64,000 nucleotides of DNA from Adiantum capillus-veneris (GCA_014529385.2 CM043963.1:72881412-72945411); one strand, 5' to 3'. Shown: positions 11,020-28,919, counted from the first letter of the stretch. Notes: a model not told the origin generated them from the letters alone. Translations and numbers: made by a program.

Positions 11020-13263
11020 TCATTGTTGTTCCTGTCTATAGGCTTTGCCATAATGCACTTGAAACAACATCCCAGGAGTTAGAGGTATAAGATGATACCC
11101 ACTAATCCAATTCGGCATTTCTTTTCCATCTAGTGTCGACAGTTTTACTGCTCCGCTAGAAGAGATTTCTTGGATCAAATAAGGCCCCATTCCTCTTTTA
11201 TTTAGCTTCTTGGCATGCTGTTTAAGGGTGTATACCAAGACATAGTCCCCCGTTTTAAATTCCTTGTTTTTTACATGTTTGTCAAAAAACTCTTTCTGTT
11301 GTCTTTTTTTTGCAAAAATGGCTGCTACCGCATTGAGTCGTAACTCATCTAGTTTTTCTATGTCATCTAACCTTTCTGAAAGCTCATGGCCCGTCCAGTC
11401 CAACAGTTTATCTACCCTTAGCGTTGGAATCAATAATTCAATAGGCAATATTGCATTTAACCCATACACCATATTAAACGGTGTAGCATTGAGTGTTGTT
11501 TTATATGCAACTCGATAAGCCCACAATTCTGAATATAGCATTTGATCCCAGTCCGTCCTTGTTTCACTAACCAGTTTCATAAGAACTGTGCACAGTATTT
11601 TGTTGGTCGCTTCTGCTTAGCCATTGGCTTGTGGATGGTAGGGTGTAGATTTGCGATGAATTACCATAAACTCAGTCAAGAGATGTTCGATAACTTCATT
11701 TACAAAGTGTGTCCCTCTATCACTCACCAGCTCGATTGGAAGGCCATATCGTGTAAACACATATTCATATAAGAATTGTGCCGTGGTTCTAGCATCTGCT
11801 TTCGTTGTGGCTTTTGCTTCCACCCATTTGGTCATATAATGAGTGGCCACTATGATGTATTGTACTTGTGAACGATAAGCTGGTGGAGTAATAGGACCAA
11901 CAAAGTCCAATCCCCATTTAGTGAATGCTCGAGTACTCATCATTGGTCTTAAAGGCGTGTCGTCTCTTTTAACTGGCACCTTAGTGCTTTGATGTTCATC
12001 ACACCTTTTCACAAATTCTGATGCATCTTGAATCATGGTCGGCCACCATATTCCTGCAATCATAATGATTTTTACCATTCTCTCCGCTAAAAAATGACCT
12101 TCTGCTCTGCCTGCATGGGCTTGCTCCAGTAATGGAAAGTAGTCATTTTCATGAGGAACTATCCTCAACTGGTCATCAGTTCCTCTTTTATACAATTGGT
12201 CACTAATGATGGTATACCTATTCGCTTCGATTTGTAAAGCCTTTTGTCTGGCTTTGGACCAATCTCTTGGAAACTCCTTATTAGTCAAATATTCCACAAT
12301 AGCATGACTCCATGCGGGTGCTATCGTCACTTGGTATACTGTGGCATAATCGACAGTGGTATTGGTTGTGCAAAAGTTGCATTTCTTGATGTAATTAGCT
12401 ACATCGCCTGCCATTCTAGGCCAATACATTCCAATTCTTCGTAATCGTTCATAGGTTATTTGATTTCCTGGATGGAAACCCCCTGTCTGTGTATGTGCCT
12501 CTTCTAGATACGCGTCGTACTCCTCTGGGCCTATACACAACCTTAGAATCCCATCGTTACCATGATGATACATTCTTCCCACCAGCATAGTGTAATTGTG
12601 TGCTTGTCTAACGTCTTCCACCGTGTGTCTTTCATCAAGATTCATTCCATATGTCAACAATGGAATAATCTGCTCTGACCATTTCGGTACCATCTCTATA
12701 TTAAACAGGTATGCGTCTGGGAGATCATCATCTACACCAGTAGCCTTTTCGCCATTTAGTAATCGAGAAAGGTGGTCTTCTCTTTGATGAGTTTTTCCTT
12801 TCTTTACTACTACCGTAAAATCAAACTCTAGAAACACAATGAACCATCTTACAATTCGTCCTGTGTTACAAGGTTTGTTTACTAAGTACAAAAGTGTCTG
12901 ATGATCCACAAAAAATGTGAATTTGTTCGCAAGAAAATAATGAAGAAATTTCTTTACCGCGTATATCATACCGAATCCTTCTCTTTTAGTGGTGGTATAA
13001 TTCCTCTCTGCACTATTAAGTTGTCTACTAGCATAACTGATGGGAAAATCTGTATTACCCTCTCTTGGTGGTGCTAATATACAGCCTATTGCAAATGCCG
13101 AAGCATCTACATGTACATGGAAAATCTTTGACCAATCTGGTGCTTTAAGAATTGGTGCACATACCTGTGCATCTTTTAATTTCTGGAATGACTCCTCACA
13201 TTCGTCGGTCCATATGAAGATCGTGATCAGACTATACAAGGGTTTTGCTATTACAGCATACAT
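11020..13263 (-). pseudogene. Gypsy 1 RNase H and integrase
   Basis: The reading frame opens with the RT thumb, then RNase H (HVHVDASAFAIGCILAPP; SAERNYTTTKREGF; VDHQTLLYL). Two HHCC-type zinc regions follow: one around GGFHPGNQITYERL...CNFC and a second around AHAGRAEGHF...CDEH. The integrase core has the first two catalytic Asp (WGLDFVGPI and LVSDRGTHF). A TAA at 11,617-11,619 (after HPQANG) splits off the third catalytic residue (AEATNK) and the C-terminal part, which continues to 11,020 with WAYRVAYKTTLNATPFNMVY and a basic tail. The stop sits where Gln is usual (CAA to TAA). Confidence 0.85.
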
Positions 13264-13281
13264 GTAGATAAAACGTCGGTA

Positions 13282-13887
13282 TTATCCACAATGTCCCATA
13301 AATGATTGTACCTCTCGTACAATGTTTGGTCTTGGCAATTCTATGATCACCTTTACCTTGTCTTCATCAGTGGTAATTCCATTAGCCGATACTATGTGGC
13401 CTAGGATCTTGCCTTGCCGTACCATGAATACACATTTTTCTGGGTTGAGGCAAATCCTATACGTTCTGTATTTTTTGAATACCTTTCTAAGATTATCTAT
13501 ATGGTCTTCTCTCAATAGAGAATAGACACACAAGTCATCCATGTAAATATCCAAAAATATTCGCAAGTATTCTTTAAAAGCATGTGTCATTAATCTCTGA
13601 AATGTTGCTAGAGCATTGGTCAAGCCAAATGGCATTACCTTAAATGCATATATGCCCCATTCTCTTGCAAAAACTATTTTGTACTGATCTTCTAGTTTAA
13701 CCCCCAATTGGTTATAACTAATGCCGTTCATAAAGCTATAGGCCTGCTTTCCTGCTACTCGTTCCAGGACGTGTTCCATGATAGGAAGAGGATAATTGTC
13801 CCTTATTGTTGCTGCATTTACCTTCTTGAGATTCACACACACCCGTAATTTCCCATTTTTCTTAGGTACGACCACGATCGGCGACAC
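13282..13887 (-). pseudogene. Gypsy 1 reverse transcriptase
   Basis: The RT palm and fingers are clear: VPKKNGKLRVCVNLKKVNAA, then AFKVMPFGLTNALATFQRLM, then the catalytic IYMDDLCVYS and ILGHIVSANGI. A TAG at 13,888-13,890 separates it from the preceding HTD; Trp is usual there, so this is a TGG to TAG change. The segment ends at a stop at 13,282 just before the RNase H frame. Confidence 0.85.
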
Positions 13888-14505
13888 CTAGTCAGTGTGC
13901 TCTATCTCATAAATAAATTCAGCATCCATAAGTTTGTCTATCTCGTCCTTGATCCTTTTGGAAAATGTCTCATTGTACGTGTACGGACATTGTTTGCTTG
14001 TCTTTGCATCCGACTTCGGAGGGATCGAATGTTCACAAATGTTAGGATCCACCCCCTTCAGATCTTTGTATGACAAGGCAAATACATCACAAAATTTTTT
14101 AAGCGTTCTGATCAGTAAGTCCTCTTCTTCCTGGCTTAGATCAGTAGCAATGTAAGCAGGTCGAGGACTTTCTCCTGGTTCTGCTAGGTCTATTTTCTTG
14201 GAGTTCTCTGGCCCATCATAGGACTCATTGGATCTAGGATCTCTCATTGGTTGCTGGACCACCAATTTTCTCTCCTGAATGGTGTACTTACAATAGTGAG
14301 GAGGTACATCTATCTTTTTACTCCCATCACTAGCGTTCGATCCATCGCTACTTTCCATTTCAGTTGTCCATACATTTTTTAGCTTTTGTTTTAAATCATT
14401 GTATTTCTTTTTTTGCTCAACTTTTGTTATAATAGGATCTCCAAAGACATCCAATATTTCCCTTGTCACTCTATTTTTTGTCTTGCTGGTTTTCTTAAGT
14501 TTCAA
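13888..14505 (-). pseudogene. Gypsy 1 pre-RT linker
   Basis: Contains the conserved lead into gypsy RT: LIRTLKKFCDVFALSYKDLK, PNICEHSIPPKSDAK and IKDEIDKLMDAEFI. The N-terminal 100 residues are Lys-rich and unassigned. It is joined to the preceding linker ORF by a frame change near 14,504. Confidence 0.75.
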
Positions 14506-15209
14506 CAGTCTTGCCTTAAAACCTGGTCTTCAGCAACCTTAAGAAATCTTCCTGACACTTTATCCTTAGCACAATCAACAGCATGAATGTTCATAAGGAA
14601 ATGTGTCTTACTCCTGAACGCAGGCATAGGTCTAAGCCTAGTTGGTAGACTTTTATGGTGTTGCCTACTCTTGTATCTTTTTTGGTGTCTCACACTTTGG
14701 TTCGGGAAGTTGTAAAAGACGTCATTGTCTTGATCCTGATGGTCGTCTTCCTCCGTATTTTTCGACTTCTCGTCATCCGCATTATCTTCGTTTTCACATC
14801 GATCAGAAGAATCATAAAATTCTTCTCCATCCTGCTCGATGTTTTTAGTGGGGATGTACATATAGCCCACTATCCTAATATCAAGTTTCGTTTCCGCTTG
14901 ATTGACTCTCGCATTCTCGGTGTCTGCTTCGTTCTCATCTTCCTCTACAATTTTGCTCAACATGTAGTATGGTACGATATCGTAGCCATTCTCGTCACAA
15001 AATTTTGTGGGATTGACTTCATTGACGCATACATCCAAAGTAGCCAAAATTTGAGACCATTCTAGGGGTTCGAGCTTCTCTTCAGGGAAGGGCTCTCGTA
15101 TATAGGAATCGTCTTCCAATACCCTCTCTAGTGTCCTTTCATTGTGGTCGAATTCACTACATTGAGATGCTCCGCACATCCATATCTCCTTTTTCTTACA
15201 GAACCACAC
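14502..15209 (-). pseudogene. Gypsy 1 acidic linker between PR and RT
   Basis: 235 codons with a very acidic middle (DSSDRCENEDNADDEKSKNT region) and no recognised fold. It lies between the protease and the pre-RT block, and so is part of the pol polyprotein or a spacer. The frame changes at both ends. Confidence 0.5.
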
Positions 15210-15245
15210 TGGGACTTTTGATCCACTAATGGTGGCTGAGTTGAA

Positions 15246-15812
15246 TTATTCCACAGGTGTGCTCGTGACATCATGGTAGCTGTGATTCCTCATATTTACA
15301 CGTGTAGTGGTTTCAGCATGCCTTAGATACAAATAATCATACCCCCAGTCCTGCACCATCTTGAGGTACCTCATGAACGGCCTACCAAGGATAATTTCAT
15401 AATTGTTTTTCTTGCCGAAATCTACTATGACAAATGTATGTTCGTACTCTATGCCACATGAAGATACCACAATTTCCTCAAGCAATCCTATAGGTCTTTC
15501 TACGTGCCCATCCGCTAGTTGCAGTTTCATTCTAGTTGTTCATATTGCAGGTTTTTCCCATTTTTTCCATAGCAATTTGGTAGCAATGGCAATGCCAGCT
15601 CCACTATCAAGTATGGCCTTAGTCTCTATGCCATTATACTCGACTGGTAGAGTAGTGTTTCCGTCTTCACCCTCACAATACTCTCCAACCTTGTTGAGAG
15701 GCACTGGTCTAGTGTTGACTCTCTTCTGTTCTGTGTCATTAAGCTTAGTTTCGAAGAACTTAAGAGGCGTCCTTATACCAAATTTCTCCAACATTTTCCC
15801 ACTTCCCTCCAC
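15246..15812 (-). pseudogene. Gypsy 1 canonical protease
   Basis: A retropepsin in the usual place between gag and RT. It has the catalytic DSGA (TKAILDSGAGIAIATKLL) and the closing motif NYEIILGRPFMRYLKMVQDW. A TGA at 15,540-15,542 (after EKPAI, where Trp is plausible) splits the domain. It would cleave the gag-pol polyprotein if intact. Confidence 0.8.
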
Positions 15813-15837
15813 ATGCTTGGCCTAATTTTTAACAATT

Positions 15838-17040
15838 CTACCAATGTGATTGTACACTCCCCGGAGTAGACAACAAGTCTGTCAAAATTTTAGTGTCCAA
15901 TTGATTTGTCCCTCCTATTCTTTGAGAAGGCACCCTTCGAATTTCCAACTTTGCCTCATAGTCTCCCATGTATGGTGGCAAAGTTCTGGGTGATGTTGGT
16001 CTGCTATATTCTGATGCAACTGAACCATCATCCCCTTGAAATGATTTAGCGTCTAAATCCCATGGTGGTTTATTCAAGTTCAACTCCGAGAAAGGTGCTG
16101 ACTCGACTGTTTTTGTTTCATATTTTTCTTGAGCTTTTCTCACCATTTCCCATAGCTCTTCATGCCATTTTTCTTCCACAATGGGTGCATATGGTGGAAA
16201 ACCCTTCAGTGATCCATCAGTGCTATTAGGAACGACTCTTGCATCCTCTACATTAGGCAAGGATTTAACATTGTCTATCTTGTTAGGTACCCTTTGTTCA
16301 GTTTTGATAGGTGTTTCATTGTTTGGTGGTTTGATTATTCTATCCCTCACTTCCATAGGTGGAGGCTCTAGTAAGGCTTGTGTAGTTTCAATCAACTGCT
16401 TGCACATCTCTAGTCTCTGTTTTTCTATCTCTGGATATGGATATGTCATCCACCTTTGCTCTAGAGTCTGTCTGTTCTTCAATCTTGCTTCATAGGCTTG
16501 CAATATTGCATCCAAGGGTTCATTGACCTTATCTACCAATACAGACCCTCTTGAGCTTGCACTCCTTGGTCCCTCCGTCAATTTTAGAGAGTCAGACTCT
16601 CTTTGCTGTTTAGGTTGCTCTTGAGCCATTGTTAGCTCAGCTTCTACAGCTTTCTGTTTTATTTCACGTCTAGCTTTCATTTTTGCTCTTTGTTCTTTCC
16701 AAGGATTATCACGACTGACTCTAGATTTCTCAGTCTTGATTTCCTCTTGATTGTCATGGTTACTCTTGGGCTGATTGTCATTTTTCCTTGTTTGGGCTCT
16801 CGTCAAGACCTTAACAGAAATCGTAGTTTCGTTTTCTGACCCTCCACTGGAAGGCACTTCTCCCAGCATATTCAAGGTAGTCTTTGCTCCTTTGCTTAGG
16901 TTCTTAGGGCACTCAGGAATCAAGTGAGAACTCCACACTCGGTGCAATATGCGTTGACCCTAATGATTTCATCATGAGTACAGTCTCTCAGCCAATGGTC
17001 TCCACCACACTTGTATCAGGGTCTCTTAGGCTGTTGAGGT
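15838..17040 (-). pseudogene. Gypsy 1 nucleocapsid and gag C-terminal region
   Basis: Near 17,010-16,970 the minus strand shows a zinc knuckle YKCGGDHWLRDC, whose first Cys position is now TGA. A second knuckle-like motif, YCTECG...HLIPECP, is broken by a frameshift near 16,930. The long frame from 16,947 to 15,838 (369 codons) is charged and Pro-rich, with no catalytic domain (EERWHEEL-type helices, PPYMGDYEAKLEIRRVPSQR). It leads into the protease after a short gap. Confidence 0.65.
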
Positions 17041-17060
17041 GCTCCTTGAGCTCCTCTTTG

Positions 17061-17532
17061 TTACTGTGCATGCCTCTGCTCGCTCATGCCTCCGTTGGCT
17101 ATGAACAACAGTTTTCGTTCACCCAAGCTATATCTTCCTTGTCCTGCTGCATGTGCAGCTGTTGGTGGTCCTGCATTTCCCATCATGCTCCATGGTTTTG
17201 GCGTTGAGGGTTCTTCCGGTGGATAATAGACAGGATTTGCTACATATCCATTGGAATCATCATAATATGCATGCATAGGTACCAAAGCCTTGTCTTCTGG
17301 TTCATTTATTGTTGGTGTGTATCTTATGCCTACCGGTCTTACTCCTAGTAGGGGTGGTTGTTGCCCCAATACTGGTCCTACAGGTCCTGGTAGGACAGTT
17401 AACACCTACAGGTCCTGGTAGGTTGCCTGCTTGATAGCTAGGCATCGGTGGAAGTTGAGGAGATGCTACCTGAGCTTGGGGAGGATATGGTCGTTCTCTC
17501 ACATACCCCTTGTTATAATAACATTCCTCCAT
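17061..17532 (-). pseudogene. Gypsy 1 Pro/Gly-rich gag spacer
   Basis: Two overlapping frames rich in Pro, Gly and Gln (RPYPPQAQVASPQLPPMPSY; LPGPVGPVLGQQPPLLG) between capsid and zinc knuckle. The overlapping frames show a frameshift near 17,400, at a local repeat of ACAGGTCCTGGTAGG (17,379-17,421), which may have arisen by slippage. Confidence 0.5.
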
Positions 17533-17671
17533 CCCATGGTTTGTTCATTTTTGTTCAATCGCACACCATTTTGGCTGTTTAGCCCGAGGTTTGGCATACA
17601 AGTTAATCTTCTTTAGCACTTCCTCGACAAGCTGCTCGTGGCTTACAACTACTTCTCCTTTGGGTGCTATC

Positions 17672-18289
17672 TTAATGGACTTGCTTCCACTTTGTTGAAT
17701 TTTTGTCAAGATCCTTGAATTCACCCTCTTTGTAGACCGCGCAATTGTCTACAAGGTAAAGAGCCTCCTTAGTTAACTCATTTAACGTTGTGCTCCTCTT
17801 CATATGTAAGTCCTTCTGGAGATCTGCATTCCTCAGTCCTTGAATAAATATAATCATAAGTCTGGACTGAGTTGGCAGTTCTTCCACATGGCAGAACTTA
17901 ACATATCTTTTTAGTCGTAGGGCTTCCTTTCTCACAGATTCCCCTTCTTTCTGTTTGAATTTGTGGATTTGTGAGACAGTATCATGAGCTATTCCCCTTT
18001 GTGAGAATTCCTCAATAAACTCGTCAAACACCTCCTCCATAGACTCAAAGTCTCTTCGCTCCACAGAGTCAAACCAAGTAGCTACATCATCCTCTAGGGT
18101 TAGTCCAAACCCTGCAATTTGGGTAGGGAAGTCTAACACCTCTTCAGCTCTAATTACACGCACAAAGGCTGCTACATGATCCCTAGGATCTCTGTTTCCC
18201 GTGTATTTCTTGTTTACCCATTTTTGCACTTGAGAAGGTCTAATTCTACGATGGTCTACAAATATCATCATTGGATCTCCTCGTCCCAA
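17672..18289 (-). CDS. Gypsy 1 gag capsid
   Basis: 205 codons matching the retrotransposon gag domain: VQKWVNKKYTGNRDPRDHVA, DDVATWFDSVERRDFESMEE, FDEFIEEFSQRG, VRKEALRLKRYVKFC and MIIFIQGLRNADLQKDLHMK. It would form the particle shell. This domain is still open throughout, but the frames on both sides are separated from it by stops. Confidence 0.8.
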   Translation of the reverse strand: MGRGDPMMIFVDHRRIRPSQVQKWVNKKYTGNRDPRDHVAAFVRVIRAEEVLDFPTQIAGFGLTLEDDVATWFDSVERRDFESMEEVFDEFIEEFSQRGIAHDTVSQIHKFKQKEGESVRKEALRLKRYVKFCHVEELPTQSRLMIIFIQGLRNADLQKDLHMKRSTTLNELTKEALYLVDNCAVYKEGEFKDLDKNSTKWKQVH

Positions 18290-18547
18290 TCGATATACCT
18301 CCTCTAGCTTTCGGTAGTGAACGGGTTCCTCTCCCAGTGGTGCTCCTAAGCCGTAATTTCTGACGGTTCTTGCAAGAGATGGTTCATCTCTTCGAACTCG
18401 CTCTATGGGTGGTCTTCCAGGCTCTGTTGACCCTTGGGTTTTTGGCTTACTCTCGCCTTGATACCGTGAATAGAGAGGTGGTTCTTGTAAACCCCTTAGC
18501 CCTCCTGCAGCTGGATAACCATCTCAGTTTTGGTCTTGTTCTAATGA

Positions 18548-19532
18548 TCATGCACTCTGTTGAAGCCATGCCTGCAATGATGGTTGGGTAGCTGGTTGGT
18601 CCTGGTAGTTGAACGTCGGTTGTCGGGTAGAATGTGAGGCTACATCATACTCTTCTGAAAATGGATTTGTCAATTTACTACGGGTGTAGGGGGCTCTTGG
18701 CATTTCTTCAGGGGCATATGTTGATGCTCTTGGAACCGTTGCCTTTTCTACCTCCTCTGGGAGAACACGTGTGTATTTTCGCCCGTACCTATCAACAAAA
18801 ACAATATCCTTCCCCATAGCAATTTCATAAGAGAATAAGTAAAGAACCTTGTCTTTGCTTAATTCGTTTGGGTAGGGTTCTTTGCATTGGAAGTAAGAGA
18901 CTATTCCCTCGCTCTCATGCTTGTAAATCCCCACATTCTCATTATAGGTTGAGACCCTGATTGTTTTCTTATCATACATAAAAAGCGCTCCAGGTCGATC
19001 AATGTTTGGAGGCGGTTCTTGAGTTTCTGAAACCATTTTCCCTTTCGCCACGTTATCTCCATATTTGTTGTAATCCTCAGGGTTACTAACTATCAGATAG
19101 TGGTTCCCCTTTTTGTCTAGGAATCTATCTCCATCATCATAGACTCGGATTATCTCCAGTCTCTGAACTGGTCTTTCTTCAATACAAATACACTTGCGTC
19201 CTCGATAGTCAGAATAAACTAAGGCTCCCCTCGAGTTTGTTCCTTCTAAGAAGATTACAGTGAACTTGGAATCGTTCAAAGGATTTAGGGAGGTGCTTCC
19301 CCCAAGGCATTGGTCCTTCATAGGAGAAACCTCTTGGCTGTTGACTACCCATCATGAAGAAGGACTTATCTAACGAAGTGTCAGTATCACTACCCTCCTC
19401 AATAATCGATGGTAGTGGATCTAGCCTTGCCTGAGTTACACTCTCTTTAGTGGACATGGTGCTTACTTGACTTTTGACACTTTTAGTTCCTGACTTAAAA
19501 AAGGCTCCCGACCTTAAATGCATAAGACTCAA
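18548..19532 (-). pseudogene. Gypsy 1 gag N-terminal region, unknown fold
   Basis: Two frames, 19,532-19,209 and 19,321-18,548, overlap at a frameshift near 19,300. The product would be about 320 residues, rich in Tyr, Asp and Arg (YSDYRGRKCICIEERPVQRL, YDDGDRFLDKKGNHYLIV, FVDRYGRKYTRVLPEEVEK). I do not recognise the fold. Its place upstream of the capsid resembles the extra N-terminal ORF of some large plant gypsy elements. Confidence 0.5.
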
Positions 19533-21206
19533 AGCTGTATTGCAAACTTAAAGCTTACCTAGACTTCTCCTGCTTGCCCAGCTATGTGATGATCTCCTTC
19601 TGGAATCTACACATGTATGGTTAGTCTGTTCACAAGGGTTTCCTTGAACCACGAAAAATTCTTTCAATTATGTACAACAATCATTTTTTTATGACCATTG
19701 GTCAGTCTTAGTCAATTTGTGTTTTTCTCCCCAATGGGTGTTTCAGGATCTTCTGGTGGTCCAATTTCAAATGTGAAATGAGGGCTGGGATCTATGTGAC
19801 GAGTATGTCCTAACTGTATAGTCACAATTTGCAGTCTCAATCACCTCTTTCTGAGTCTATCGCGATAGACTGACAGATTCCTCAGTATAAGTCAATATAA
19901 AATTGTGACTTCACCTTTGGGTTCCCCTTACTCTCTAGAGTCTATCCCTTGAATTTCATACAATTTGAACTCTTGGTTTGTATTTTAGGCCAGATCTAGT
20001 GATTTTGTCAGACTCTGAATCTCTATCTGGACCTTAGAATCACTTCTAGTGATCCAAACACCTTGAAACTAGGTATGTGAGCTCTTTAGGTCCTGTTTAA
20101 GCTAACCCTAGGAGGGTTTTGCAAAATAAGGTCTACAGCCCAACTTCCTTAGTCTATCGTGATAGACTAAGGATCTTATCCAAACTGGGTCTTTTTCCAA
20201 GGTTCTCACCACAGCTGGAATCCCCACCCTCTGTGTGTTGTATCCACAAATTTGTGTAGTGTTTGGAAAATAGGTAAGGGCCTTTTTGCGAATATATCTC
20301 TGAACTCAGACTCTTTCACCAGACTTGGGGTTTGGTGGTCAAGCAGGTGTTCAAATGTCCTCAAATTTTGTGAACACTCTTTTTTTGATGTATTGAACTA
20401 GTTGTCCAAGGGATTTTACCTCAATGTGATTCTATCCCCAAGTAGTAGTCTATCACGATAGACTCAGAAAGAGGACAATTGGGATGTGATTTCTCTACTT
20501 TTTTTGGATAGTTTGATCCCCTGTGCCCAAGTCTATCTCTTGAGTTTCAGTGAATTTGGACTCATTTTGACCTTGGACTCAAACACTTGATAAATTTCAC
20601 CTTTCTATGGCAAATTCACAACCCAAATGCTCCTAAAGTGATGCAAATTTGATGACACTTCAAACTTAAGCTTGTGAATATCAGTTGTACATCATGACAC
20701 AATCAGTTTACCCCAGGCTAGTGGTTATATCTCTTTTTGGCCTCTCTAGGTTCACTTAGTGTTTTCTTATGGCAATCCTTTGTTTCTTTTTGTTGGTTTT
20801 GGTCGCAATTTTAACGTTTTCTCTAGCGCTAGATCATAAATTCAAATGTCTACTCTATTCACACCCTTAAAGAGTATATGGTGTGGGTTTTGCTTTCAAG
20901 GCAAGCAAACAGCCTCATTGTTTCTTCTTTTTGTTTGTTTTGCGTTTTTACAGCGTTTTTCTACACTAATTCTACACAACCATAACAAGCACTCAAAACC
21001 ATAAAACCATAACTCCACCTTATCCTACCTAGCTAAATCTAACTAGTCACAGACCCTCGGCAAGACACAGGCTTCCTGGCTATCCACTAGACCTCAGGAT
21101 ACCCTCTCCTGGATCTTGTTCTAAAATTTTAAGCTCTCTCTAGTCGAAACTAAAGTAAGCTAACCATCACATGAGTGACGTAGATCTCCCTACTTAAGGT
21201 CTTGTG
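19533..21206 (-). other. Gypsy 1 leader with repeated short palindromes
   Basis: 1.7 kb between PBS and gag with no gene. It holds three palindromes of the AGTCTATCGCGATAGACT type (19,854-19,871; 20,151-20,168; 20,447-20,464), two of them with one changed base. A half site (TCGCGATAGACTC) at 21,561-21,573 lies in the LTR. Confidence 0.55.
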
Positions 21207-21225
21207 TCCCCGGAAGCGGCGCTAA
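21207..21225 (-). other. Primer-binding site of gypsy 1
   Basis: The minus strand reads TTAGCGCCGCTTCCGGGGA directly after an LTR ending in AAAACA. This resembles plant gypsy primer sites of the form TGGCGCCGTTGCCGGGGA. Confidence 0.6.
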
Positions 21226-22151
21226 TGTTTTAGGGCAAACTACTCCCCTGTTCATGCTCACAAGCACGACACAGACAACATATTTGTCATCCGGTGACAT
21301 GACTAACTCGTAGGTGCATAGAGGCAATCTCGTTAGCTTGTCAATCTAAGACCAACCTACACATACACACTTCTATGATGCATCAATCACTAATCCTTGT
21401 TAACTCCAACCCACTATATCCCTAAACGCTTATAACACCGTTTACACATCAAATGAAATCGGAATCGCTTCAAACTTTTTGGGCACCATCCTCTCACTAG
21501 GATACACTTACCTATAAGTCCAATCTCACCAGATTATAACCCTAGTTATCTCGGATACAGTCGCGATAGACTCACAAGTCATAATCTAAAAGTGTGTGAA
21601 ACCTAAGTCTATGGCTGTCTATGCGTAGCTAATCTCTCCCTTGTTCCATAAAGTACTTGATTGTTGAAAATAGACACTGTTTGTGCTACTTATAAAGAAA
21701 ACAAGCTCATGGAAGGATCGCTCGCGAACAACTTGAAGATGCGAATGCGTGGCGTGGGCACGTAGCTCTCAGAGAGGCTACCGCGATGGTGTGATCGCTT
21801 TGTCAATCCGGTGAGGGAGATGCGCGTAGCGAAGAGGATAAGATCACACACACTCTCTCTCTCTCTCTCTCAGACTCGTACGACGCCGAATTAATGTTTT
21901 AAAATAATGTTATTCAAAAATGGTTCTAGGGTGACCTTTATACTTTAGTCACCTTAGCTCAAAATGTACATGGGGTTTTAATTGAGTTCTACTCATCATA
22001 ATTACAAAGTGGAAACGCATTGCGTCCTGACCAACTAATAAATCTATACATAATCCAAACAATTGGATAAAGACGGTAGACATCATTGGCATTACAAAGG
22101 GAATTTGATAGTCATTACAAAGGGGCTTTATACCACTGTTGGGATCCAACA
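21226..22151 (-). repeat. 5' LTR of gypsy 1
   Basis: On the minus strand it starts TGTTGGATCCCAACA at the break in the copia B gag and ends ...CCTAAAACA at the PBS, 926 bp. It contains a minus-strand TATA box (TTTCTTTATAAGTAG) near 21,690 and a CT tract (21,851-21,871). The 5-bp flank on the copia side is TGAAT (minus strand). No partner LTR was found. Confidence 0.6.
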
Positions 22152-22332
22152 ATTCACGATTCCAAGAACGACCTTTACGCTGTTTTTCATCCTTTTGCAC
22201 ATAATGAGATTCTCCATGATGTGAGCTATCCATAGCACCGCAAGCTATCCATAGCCTTGCGGTGCATTTCCTCTGACAAAAGAGAATTAGTGACATCAAT
22301 GTGCACTAGCATACCATTAGGAGCAGAGCTAC
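22152..22332 (-). pseudogene. Copia element B gag, distal piece
   Basis: Continuation of the gag interrupted at 29,112. After one copy of the 5-bp target site is removed the frame runs on through SSAPNGMLVHIDVTNSLLSE and MHRKAMDS, then HYVQKDEKQRKGRSWNR in a nearby frame. This is the end of the copia capsid and the basic stretch before the zinc knuckle. The gag is cut at 22,152 by the gypsy 1 LTR. Confidence 0.75.
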
Positions 22333-22491
22333 TGTCGGGACAAGGGTCCTACGGGGCAAGGCCCAACCTAGGGGGTCAGGGACCTAGGCCAAGGGCCTGG
22401 ACTGGACCAGTGTGGACTGGGGATTCGCTTAAGGAAAGAGCTAGGAGCGGTAGGGAGGAGGATCCTATGTCTCAGTTCCCTAGGTCTTATA
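22333..22491 (+). repeat. 5' LTR of the non-coding LTR element
   Basis: Starts TGTCGGGACAAGGG and ends GGTCTTATA. Compared with the 3' LTR it lacks about 19 bases around GAGCTAGGCCTATATAAAG, which removes the TATA box. Confidence 0.8.
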
Positions 22492-22492
22492 T

Positions 22493-22504
22493 TGGTATTA
22501 GAGC
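22493..22504 (+). other. Primer-binding site of the non-coding LTR element
   Basis: TGGTATTAGAGC one base after the LTR end, matching the copia primer sites elsewhere in the window. Confidence 0.75.
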
Positions 22505-22569
22505 TAGGGTAGAGAAAACCTATGGAGGAGGGAAGGAGAAGGGTCGATTGGCTGCTTGCAGGATTGCAT

Positions 22570-28919
<6,350 letters not shown>

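Larger units (their letters stand above)
7391..22151 (-). mobile_element. Ty3/gypsy element 1, decayed, with 3' extra ORF
   Basis: A minus-strand LTR retrotransposon. In order along the minus strand: 5' LTR (22,151-21,226), PBS, 1.7-kb leader, gag, zinc knuckle, protease, RT, RNase H, integrase, an extra protease-like ORF, a polypurine tract near 9,558 and a long noncoding 3' region. Stops and frameshifts break nearly every domain. I could not find a 3' LTR matching the 5' LTR, nor the rest of copia B that should follow it, so the left boundary is provisional and a deletion or rearrangement on that side is likely. Confidence 0.7.

Noticed and set aside
14642-15065. Plus-strand ORF of 136 codons across the gypsy 1 linker
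   Set aside because: It is the antisense shadow of the acidic linker on the minus strand and has a hydrophobic composition caused by that.
22120-22151. TGGTATAAAGCC at about 22,123-22,134 (minus) as a second tRNA-Met primer site
   Set aside because: It lies just inside the start of the gypsy 1 LTR and is too far from the consensus; the real PBS of that element is at 21,207-21,225.
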